Source: Symbiodinium kawagutii (lineage: Eukaryota > Sar > Dinophyceae > Suessiales > Symbiodiniaceae). Taken from it: a stretch of 64,000 nucleotides of DNA. Positions 55,936 to 64,000 of the stretch are shown piece after piece. Position 1 is the first letter of the stretch, and every line of letters begins with the position of its first letter. The position numbers and the translations under genes were made by a program. Location of the stretch: positions 161,051 to 225,050 of the forward strand of contig VSDK01017324.1 in the NCBI GenBank assembly GCA_009767595.1, read 5' to 3'. The notes below the pieces were generated by a model. The model had not been told where the DNA came from and ran no database searches. It saw only the letters and a list, made by a program, of their open reading frames with translations.

Positions 55936-57100
55936 ACTGATACCATGGATTAGTGACTTCATGGATTACCAAGATTACATACTAGGATTATGAATGATTA
56001 TGACATGTTGATTGTGATTACAAATGATTTACATTGATTTACTATGATTTACTGCATGTTGCCGCCATGGATGATAATCATCAATGATGTCCTACATGAG
56101 TATTATTATGATTTACTGATTGATCTATATTGATCTACCCATGATTCTGATATACGGATCATGGATGATGATTTTCTTTGACAATCAACCTGTGGGAATC
56201 TTCACTGTGAAGTCGATCAAAGTAAGGGAACCGGCCAAAAACAAAGCACTTATCGCAACAGTTTTAGTAGGTGAGCATCCCAACATCATTGTGGGTCATA
56301 CATAAACGATGGTACCTACTATCCATCCAATAGTAACAATTCACACGTCACTACGAGATACAGTAACTATCTAGGTGGCCAGCAGTATCAACTGAAGCAG
56401 TTGGAGCCATCTGATTTAGCACCGCTATGGTCACTCTCTGGTGAGCTTTCCATTTTTCCCCACACACCAACCCTCAGCAAAAGACTCTGCCTGAATATGC
56501 ACGTGCGGAAAACCCGGCCCATTTATAGAGTTCACTCCCTGATCGAAAAAAAATGATTGTTCCATATCAATGATCAATATCGAAATATCAAAATCATACA
56601 TTATCACTATGGCAAATCAATCACTAGATATAATGATCGAAATATCACCCACTATTGTTTACCATCCCTTATCATTCATCAGCAACCACTATTTACCACA
56701 ATTCACCACCTTAAAACGTTGTGAAACCACTATCTACCATAATTAAACACCATTAACCACCGTCAGCTTATACAACCACAATTCTTACCATTAATCAACC
56801 ACTTATTCTGATCTAAAACCTCAAAAATCCATTAGCGGTTAATTGTGGTAAATAGTGATTAATGGATGTTAATGGTTGATTAACTATCACAATTAACCAC
56901 CATTAACATGACGAAATGGCCATGCGATAGTTAACAATTAACCACCATTAACCACCATTAATCACCATCAACTTAACTCTGACAACTAACCACCTTTAAC
57001 CACCTAATAATTTAATCATCACAATTAATTAACCACCATTAAGCACCATTAACCACTATTAATCAACCATTATCATTAATCAACCACCTCACATAGATAC

Positions 57101-57204
57101 CATTCGTTCCATGAGGAGTCTCAACTCCAACTGTCCACTGGCCACGCCTCGGAACTCCAAAAGCTGCTGCAATCGCTGGGCATTGGCCGCCGCCTGCTTC
57201 ACGC
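57101..57204 (-). CDS. Exon, coiled coil
   Basis: Between GGCCAG|G and GAATG|GTATCT, it reads VKQAAANAQRLQQLLEFRGV then ASGQLELRLLMERM. Heptad-like Leu spacing. Confidence 0.6.
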
Positions 57205-57781
57205 CTGGCCGTGGCGAGGGACCAGTTGGTGGGGGTCGTGAACGGTGGTTATGCCGTGTCTAATGGTTGCTAAATGGTTGCTTAATGGTGGTTGATGGTT
57301 GCTTACTGGTTGCTTAATGGTTGTTTAATGCTCATTGATCTTGGAAAATGAATGCTGATGATGGTTCGTGACGAATGTCGGTTAACATTGCTTAATGTTA
57401 GTCATTGATCTTGGCTAATGGATGGAGATTACGGTTGGTGATGTTTACTTTATGGTGGCTAATCTTGGTTCATACGTTATTAATTAGTTATTGATGAGGG
57501 TTCGTGATGGTTATGTATAGGAGATTGTGATATGATGGTTACTGATGGTGTACTGGTGGTTCATGATGGTAAATACATGGTGATGGTTGGTGATGGTGAT
57601 TTATAGCCATGACTCATGATAAAAAATCAGCGGTTGGTAAATGATGGGTTAGTGACGGATAAGAAGCTGGTTTACTTGGTAATATGGTGAACAATGCTTG
57701 CTGGTCAAATTCCTGGTATCTTTGTGAACATCCAATGACATCCTATGATTAGAATAGTTGGGATGTGAAGTACTAGCGATA

Positions 57782-57886
57782 TGGGTGTTTCTCAACCAAT
57801 AGGGGTACCCCCAGATCATCCAGTTTATTTACCATTCATAGTAGTAGAACAAGCATTTTTTGGCTCCTCTATTTTGAGAAACCACC
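57782..57886. mobile_element. Family A TIR element
   Basis: Opens TGGGTGTTTCTCAACC and closes TTTTGAGAAACCACCA. From 57205 to 57781 and from 57887 to 58981 no gene is recognised. Confidence 0.8.
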
Positions 57887-58981
57887 AATCATGGCTAAGA
57901 GCGCCTTTTGTTGGTGATGATACACAATGGTTTCTCGACGGTGATTCAATAATCATGTTTACTAAAGATGGTTCATAGTAAAACATGGTTATGAAAATTG
58001 ATTTACTGGATACTGGTTACCCATCATTGAATGCATTGTTTGTTGACTATGGATGACAAAGGTTGATGAATAATGGACGATCAAGAGTGGTCGATTAGTG
58101 ATGATTGAGAATGGTCAACCTCGGCAAGAATTCTTGCTGCGTGATGGCTGACACTGGTAATCGACGATACTGGCTAATTAATTATTGTAACCTACTGTTT
58201 GTCCATTCAAATATGGAGGCTAAGCTAGGATTTGTGGTGATAGGAAAGTCGGCACAACCAGGTGATCGACTGGTCAATGATTTGGACTCGTTAACAAGTT
58301 GGTCAATCATGGCTGGCAACCAGAGAGAACCAACTTACCCGCAGCTGGCAACCACTGAGAACCAACTTACCCCCATTGCCTTGTGGAACCGGTGTAATGA
58401 CAGCGGGAGGTACCGGTGAGGGTCATCATTGAGCTGCTTGGTTCCCTCCATGGTCGATGCTTAACAAGAGTTACCCTGTGGCTATATTTTTTGATAAATG
58501 TTGATACAATATGGTTGATAAATGTTGATAATGATTGCTGATGGCTAATAAGCAATCATCATGGATCATCATGGATCATCGATAATTCTGGATAAGTAGT
58601 GGATAATGGCTAAGTAATAATGGCAATATGACTCATAACTCATAAGCAACATGGATAACTAATGGTCGTTACCCTCTGGTAGACCTGGCAACATGAAATA
58701 GATTGAAAACACAATCCCCAATCTGCATTTTTTGAAAACGTGGAAATTTCCATAGCTAGGTTACTCTAAATGGATCGATCCAATGGTAGGTTCAAACTCT
58801 AAATGCTAGCAATTGTTCAAGCGACAAACAGGAGATAACAGGAGCAATGCGCGGACCGACAAAAACAAAGGTAAACAGTGACACTTGCCATGGTTTGCCA
58901 GTCTGGATGGCACCCAGGTCTTCCTATGTGAAGAAAGCGCCAAGATCGAACCTTGACTTACCCCAGATCATCTTAGCCAAC

Positions 58982-59093
58982 ATGACACGTATCATCCTCC
59001 ATCCCATCGTTGACGAGCCTGGTGACGAAGCAGGACTGCCCCTCTTCAGCCTCGTACCGAAGGATGCGCAGCTGAAGCTTTGGTCGACCAATT
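58982..59093 (-). CDS. Exon, unrecognised
   Basis: The minus frame after a TCAAAG acceptor reads KLQLRILRYEAEEGQSCFVT then RLVNDGMEDDTCH, ending TCAT|GTTGGC. It lies directly beside a family D element (59108-59221). Confidence 0.5.
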
Positions 59094-59107
59094 CTTTGAC
59101 GAAAACA

Positions 59108-59221
59108 CATGGCTATGGGTCCATATCAACTAACCAATAAAGAAGGATTAGAAAACAAAAAAGGGAAAGCAATGGTTAATGATGCGGGAACCAGGGGTAC
59201 AGGGCTTTGACTCACTGCCAC
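59108..59221. mobile_element. Family D TIR element between two exon-like segments
   Basis: Opens TGGCTATGGGTCCATATCAA and closes CTTTGACTCACTGCCA. It fills almost all of the space between the exon at 59219-59340 (GC donor) and the exon at 59093-58982. Confidence 0.85.
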
Positions 59222-59340
59222 ATCAGCTTCAAAACCAAATGTCATGATGGATGCAAGCAGTTTTGCATGCTTGTTCGTCTTGACCCATTCGGATGCAACA
59301 GCGATTCGCAAGCATTTCCTCATGTGGCATCGGCATCCGA
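59219..59340 (-). CDS. Exon, unrecognised
   Basis: After TTGACAG the minus frame reads KCLRIAVASEWVKTNKHAKL then LASIMTFGFEADV, ending at GATGTG|GCAGTG, a GC donor at the edge of the family D element. The phase with the next exon-like segment does not match, so one boundary is probably off. Confidence 0.4.
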
Positions 59341-59683
59341 CTGTCAAAAATGTCTTGATTCTCATGTCTTTTCCAGTACTCAGCCCTCAACTCTGCATAG
59401 GGTGTTGAGGTTAAACTCTCAGGATACCTGTCTCCATCGGTGTCAGGCGGTTGACAAACTGGAACTTAAGAATTGACTTTCCAATCAGACTGTTTTTCAG
59501 TGGTTTACAGCTGAAATCGGTTTACAAACTGTTCGTCAAGCAAGGATGTGTCAAATTTGACTCCTTGAGTCCTTAAGTTGTCCATTATTTTTTTGCACAC
59601 CTTGCTTTAACATTGATGTGCACCCAGTGAATCACACTGCTTCACCCAGTGAATCCCAGGAATTTGGCACGTGCTTTCATGAC

Positions 59684-59795
59684 CTGCCCCCCAAGCCACG
59701 CCATGCCGGGCCCACGCTGCAGCATCCGGCGACCACTTCTGCGGCGACGCCGCGACCGGTGGCGGTTTCAGCTTGGAGAGACACTGGCGAAGCTC
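59684..59795 (-). CDS. Exon, unrecognised
   Basis: Between GGCAG|G and GGCAG|GTCATG, it reads ELRQCLSKLKPPPVAASPQK then WSPDAAAWARHGVAWG. Confidence 0.45.
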
Positions 59796-60019
59796 CTGCC
59801 ACAGTGAGGTGCTTGATATCACCAGGGAAATCCAAACATTGTGGATCTCAACCACAACAGGTGATAGATGCTTCAAAATCAACGGTGGTTGATATTAAGA
59901 ATACAGCTATTTAAAAAAGAAAATAAACAAATCAGGGATACGATTTGGATAGATATTGTCAAGGTGAACGGTCCGCCCAAACCACTGCTCTTATGGCCCA
60001 ATGGCCGATTCTGCAGCTC

Positions 60020-60378
60020 AGTTCACAATGTTCTGATGCAATCCCCAAAATCCTGCTCCTCTTCCTGCCGTTGGAGCAGTGAAACCAGGCGTTGCGTGCT
60101 CTGTACAGCTCCTTGTTCTCCACTGGAAGCAGGTGACACCAGGCGTTGTGTGCTCGCTCCTCCACTAGCAGCAAGAGAATCCTCTCCAAGATCTTCGAGA
60201 GATTCTCTCTGCTTCCTCTGCGTCTTGGAGCCAAGATCCTCCCTGGAGCACTTGGAGCCCCGAACTTTTGGCCTGGATCCTGACCTCGTTGCAGGACGTC
60301 GCTGTGGTGACTTGCAGGCATCCACCGGTGACCGTTGCGCGCGCAGAGCATCACAGATGGAGAAAACCATGGAACTGC
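60020..60378 (-). CDS. Exon, Ser/Arg/Gln-rich disordered segment
   Basis: The minus frame is open for about 115 codons with SPQRRPATRSGSRPKVRG, SKTQRKQRESLEDLGEDSLA and a repeated STQRLVS motif. A second minus frame is also open. Composition favours the one given. Confidence 0.5.
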
Positions 60379-60956
60379 AGCTGGCGCCTGGTCTCCAGGT
60401 TGCGGTTGGGTCCACTTGTAGCCATGGTTGGGAGCTAAGAGAAGGTAGAGAATAAGGCTTTTTCAGCCAAAATGAGGGAAACCAGCTATTGCTAGAGGTC
60501 AGATTCTGGAGAAACAAATGATTCCCTTTTTTGCTTGTGGACCCTCTCAACAATGAAAAAGTACGTGTGTTCACAAGTCGTCAAGGGATGGCAGGAGGAA
60601 ACTTCCCAAGACTATGCTCGCCTGGTGAAGTTCATGGTGATCTCATGGCCAAAAGATGACCCCTGAGACATGGTCTTAGGAAAGGTTGAGGATAATGGAC
60701 AAGATACGCGTATGGATAGACGCAGAGCTTGTCCATCAGCAATGCCAACATATCTGGAAGATGCATCAAGTTGAAAATCATCGAGCTTGTGCTACCACTA
60801 TAATATAGATTGAGTCCGATGATCACTAATACCGAATTTGCCAGTTGCGAAAGGTTGCTACTTTGTGCACATGCTGAAAATTATGACCTGAATGGATGAG
60901 GACGTTCGAGTGCGGCCCCATGAAATCCCGACATCAGTCGTACGCTCTGGTGATCT

Positions 60957-61047
60957 AACATAGCAATGGAAGTCAACCAATCATTGATGGTTTCCTAGGG
61001 TTTCTCTATGAACTATGGCGATTTTCCATTGCTATGTTGGATCACTG
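60957..61047. mobile_element. Family E TIR element
   Basis: AACATAGCAATGGAA and TTCCATTGCTATGTT termini. Related in sequence to 4121-4237. From 60460 to 60956 no gene is recognised. Confidence 0.8.
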
Positions 61048-61152
61048 GAGTGTTTTCAACATCCCTAACTATAGCTTGATCATCCAAGTAATCTTCAACT
61101 ATTACCAGCAATCAATCCCACCATGTTCCAGTTCTGCCTCTGCTTCTTCCGC

Positions 61153-61312
61153 CCAGGTCTTCCACGAGCTTCAGCAGTTCATCTCGAAAGCACTTCACCA
61201 CGGACCGTACCATGGAGCAACTGGGCACAAGGCCGCCCTCGCCGCCCTCGCAGCCCGGCAGTTTCGCCACGTCCAAACAGGCAATGGCGGCGTGCAGCAG
61301 TTGGATCACTTC
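61153..61312 (-). CDS. Exon, helical segment of the coiled-coil gene
   Basis: After TTTCAG|G the minus frame reads EVIQLLHAAIACLDVAKLPG then VRSVVKCFRDELLKLVEDL. Clean composition. The 3' boundary is tentative (GC donor). Confidence 0.6.
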
Positions 61313-61951
61313 CTGAAATGTCGGCCGCAGGGACTAAGGTCACCCATTGATGTGAAGCTCTGAATGATTTTGTTTGACCGTCCTTGCCTGGAAAGCCCAA
61401 AAATGTCAAGTCCCTCTATGTTGATTAGCAATGTACTGGTGGCTAACGTTGGCCAACCATATCCAACCATGGTTACCCTTGTACACTCACCTGGAATTGG
61501 AAAATCCGCCAGTTGTAGATGGCTGGCCTATGCTTGTCTATGAACAATTCTGTTGTTACCATTAGTTTGCGAAATGGTAACCACAGGTTATCATTTATTC
61601 ACCCCACTAGTGGTTGTCTGATGGTGATCATTCACTCCAGAGGCAGGATCTAGCCCCTTTTACTCGTGCTTCCTTGGGCGAGTGGAGCGCTGCTTTTCCA
61701 GTCAAGCATCATCATCCGTCAGGTGCTTACCAACTGTTCCATGATGGAAGCTATCATCAAACAATTTCCGATATTGATTTGGAGAGAAGCGATGTGAAAC
61801 GGATCAGCAAATCCGATTCCCAGAATGACTTGCAGCCTAGAATCCTCATGATATCCATACTACAATCGTCTATGATCTTCTAAGATACTATATGCAGTCA
61901 TCTATCATGATCATCTATCATGATCATCTATATACCATCTCATTCTTTCAC

Positions 61952-62139
61952 CCCGCCGTAAAAGCTCCAAAACTTTGGGCTTGGGCCAAGGTTCGGCCTC
62001 CACTGGACACACAGAGGCGGCGTCCTCTGTGGTCGGTGGTCCTCCATCGCTCAGCAGATTGCTGGCCATTTGCTCTTGCAGCTGCAAGCGACTGACCAAG
62101 CTGCAACCTTGGCTGCCGGTGACACGCATAGGAATGAGC
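61952..62139 (-). CDS. Exon of the coiled-coil gene
   Basis: The minus frame reads IPMRVTGSQGCSLVSRLQLQ then EQMASNLLSDGGPP and PKVLELLRRG, ending CGGG|GTGAAA. From 61313 to 61951 only AT-rich sequence is present. Confidence 0.55.
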
Positions 62140-62436
62140 CTCTTGAACTCGGAAGTGAATTCAAAAGTTTGAAATGTACAGAATAAATGGAAATATTGCA
62201 TTACATTTGGAAGCTCTTTAAGTAGAAAACTTAGAAAAAGTTCGCACAAAGAGACCTACTGCTGCCTGAAGCCCAATCGGTGGGTTGTAAGGGGGGAGAA
62301 TGGAATCCGGACGAACTAAACGAAAGTCCTGACACTTTCCGGAAGGTTGAAGTCCTTTCTAGAGTCATCTGACCATACTGATTTCGTTTTGTGCCAGGCA
62401 GCAGTGGCTCTCCATGTTCTTCAACTCACTTGCCAC

Positions 62437-62541
62437 CTGCTGTTGTAACGCCCGCTGCTTTTCCAACTCCATGGCCAGGTCCTTGGAGATTCGCCGGAGG
62501 GACGTCTCAGCCTGTTGTGCGTTTCGACACGACGTCGTTGC
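62437..62541 (-). CDS. Coiled-coil exon
   Basis: A 35-codon, phase 0 to 0 exon between CTTGAG|G and CAGCAG|GTGGCA. It reads NAQQAETSLRRISKDLAMEL then EKQRALQQQ, with strong heptad character. The next exon upstream is also coiled coil, so this is probably one long structural protein. Confidence 0.65.
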
Positions 62542-63234
62542 CTCAAGCCAGCCAGTGATTTCCGGATCTGTGCGACATGGATTGGTGGCTCGGAATCATT
62601 GAAGGTTCAACGTGCAATTCGGTGTCAATGTACTGGTCATCAAGATTAACAGGTTCAACTTCTGGTAGCACTGCTTCAAAGCACCATATGGCCACTTCTG
62701 GTACCGCTGATCGGCGGCTAGGATGTGACAAGTTGCATTTATACGTGGCGTCATCCAACTGCTGTAGCTGTGCTTCACTTAAGTGCTGGAATCATCAACT
62801 AACAGGACATGTTACAATCCTATACAATCCTAGGATGCATATAATGTTTGACCTTTCATGACCTATATCCATTGTATCCACTAGAATGTCAAACAGGACA
62901 TTATATATATATATATTAAACATGACCAACAGGACATGTTACAAATGGTCAGATCATGACCTTTCTATATCCATTTGTTGTAGTCCTGTTATAACCACTG
63001 CTACAGGAGTTTCGGACCATGCTCGATTGTTGCATGATAATGCTTGATATTTCGAGCGTCCATGTTTTACCTACACCCTGTGCTAGGCTAGGCCCTATAC
63101 TGGATTGGTTGGTGATTGGCTGGTGGCTTATATTCCCCGCTGAGACAATAAAAGAGTGGTCGGTACAGGTAGTGCTTGCCAACCAAAAGGAGGAACCGTC
63201 ACGCGACCGGGCTGCAAATGCTCGCGATGGATGC

Positions 63235-63329
63235 TGAGTCAACTGCTCCGCCTGTCGTAGCTCCATCAGCAATTGCTCCTCTTTTTCTAAATCTTCCTTC
63301 AAGCCGAGGAGTACATCCGAGCGATCTCC
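63235..63329 (-). CDS. Coiled-coil exon
   Basis: After GCTAAG|G the minus frame reads DRSDVLLGLKEDLEKEEQLL then MELRQAEQLTQ. The donor is tentatively a GC at TCA|GCATCC. Confidence 0.6.
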
Positions 63330-63560
63330 TTAGCTGTTCGAGACACAGGTGCAACTAGAGGATCTCTTCACCTAAGTGTACAAAAATATAATGAATAAAA
63401 ACCATGTTCAACCCTACATGCAACGAAGAAAATATAAATTCAAACAAAATAACACAAAACACCCTTTTAAGACAAATAGATGAACATATTTCTGTTATAG
63501 ACAGTGACTCAGTGTCTAATCCTGACTCATCAGCTACTTGTCCAATGAACAGTAGGCTAA

Positions 63561-63674
63561 TTGGCAGTCGGTCAAAACCCTGTACCCCTGGTTCCCCTAT
63601 CATTAACCATTGTTTTCCCTATAGTTGGCTGGATAATAACCGCCATTATCGTTGGTTAATATTGACCCATAGCC
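63561..63674. mobile_element. Family D TIR element, inverted
   Basis: Opens CAGTCGGTCAAAACCCTGTA and closes TATTGACCCATAGCCA. Its end lies about 5 bases inside the donor GTGTTGGCTATG of the exon just to its right. Confidence 0.88.
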
Positions 63675-63689
63675 AACACCAATTCTCAG

Positions 63690-63868
63690 TCCAGTTTCCA
63701 GCTTTCGTTTCCAGCTCCAGCGTCAGTGCCTGCTCCGCGCGAGACATTTCTTCCAGCTGTCGGCGCAAGGCCGAGGCCTGGGACCTCTGCGGAGGATCAG
63801 CGACCTTTAGCGCCTGGATCATCGCAACGGACAGGGTGGAGATGTGGTCCACCAGAAAAAAAGCTGAT
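63690..63868 (-). CDS. Coiled-coil exon
   Basis: The minus frame reads STLSVAMIQALKVADPPQRS then QASALRRQLEEMSRAEQALTL and ELETKAGNW. The 5' boundary is uncertain. With the exons at 63.3, 62.5, 62.1 and 61.2 kb it suggests one coiled-coil gene running off the right edge. Confidence 0.6.
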
Positions 63869-63885
63869 GATGGGTAATAGATGGT

Positions 63886-63899
63886 GGATGATGATGATC

Positions 63900-63930
<31 letters not shown>

Positions 63931-64000
63931 GGAGGAGGAGGCGGATCATGATGATGAAGATGATGATGATGATGATGAGGAGGAGGCGGATCATGACGAT
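63886..64000. repeat. Compound GAT/GAG repeat at the right edge
   Basis: GATGATGAT runs interrupted twice by the unit GAGGAGGAGGCGGATCATGA. It continues past the window. Confidence 0.95.

Overview
The window looks like nuclear DNA of a dinoflagellate, most likely of the Symbiodiniaceae/Suessiales type. This is an inference from gene structure and not a database match. Coding sequence sits in short GC-richer islands inside AT-rich introns. Nearly every supported exon is on the minus strand. Splice donors are a mixture of GT, GC and GA, and almost every acceptor that could be fixed by homology and reading phase reads AG|G. These are known dinoflagellate traits. I saw no tRNA, rRNA, CRISPR array, bacterial operon or spliced-leader relic, but I could not search for them computationally.

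Read in the direction of transcription (right to left), the layout is as follows. About 54.8-63.9 kb: a string of exons rich in coiled coil and low-complexity sequence, from one or more unrecognised proteins. 43.5-49.4 kb: a protein with a U-box, a long helical-repeat region and a MATH-like domain, a candidate E3 ubiquitin ligase. 42.4-43.1 kb: a small unrecognised gene. 32.1-41.4 kb: a tubulin-tyrosine-ligase-like gene closest to TTLL9, resolved into 17 phase-consistent exons. 28.4-31.6 kb: exons of unrecognised proteins, one membrane-like. 24.8-25.8 kb: the end of another unknown gene. 11.5-23.0 kb: an exportin-5 (HASTY/MSN5) type nuclear export receptor, resolved into 18 exons. 2.7-5.4 kb: a four-exon gene for a DUF1254-DUF1214 protein of bacterial type. 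Left edge: exons with PDZ / proteasome-chaperone (PSMD9/Nas2-like) features.

The most striking structure is a set of short (about 90-140 bp) elements with terminal inverted repeats, in at least five families (A-E here), scattered through introns. Two copies make up essentially a whole intron: a family B copy in the U-box gene (44009-44106) and a family A copy in the 42.5 kb gene (42458-42599). In both, the element termini supply or abut the splice sites. The second intron of the DUF1254 gene is almost entirely four such elements in a row. I read these as introner-like, intron-generating transposable elements, a phenomenon reported for dinoflagellates. The remaining sequence is microsatellites, tandem repeats and diffuse low-complexity AT-rich intron or intergenic DNA.

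Exon boundaries given to the base were derived by hand from homology, reading phase and AG|G acceptors. They are predictions, and RNA evidence would settle them.
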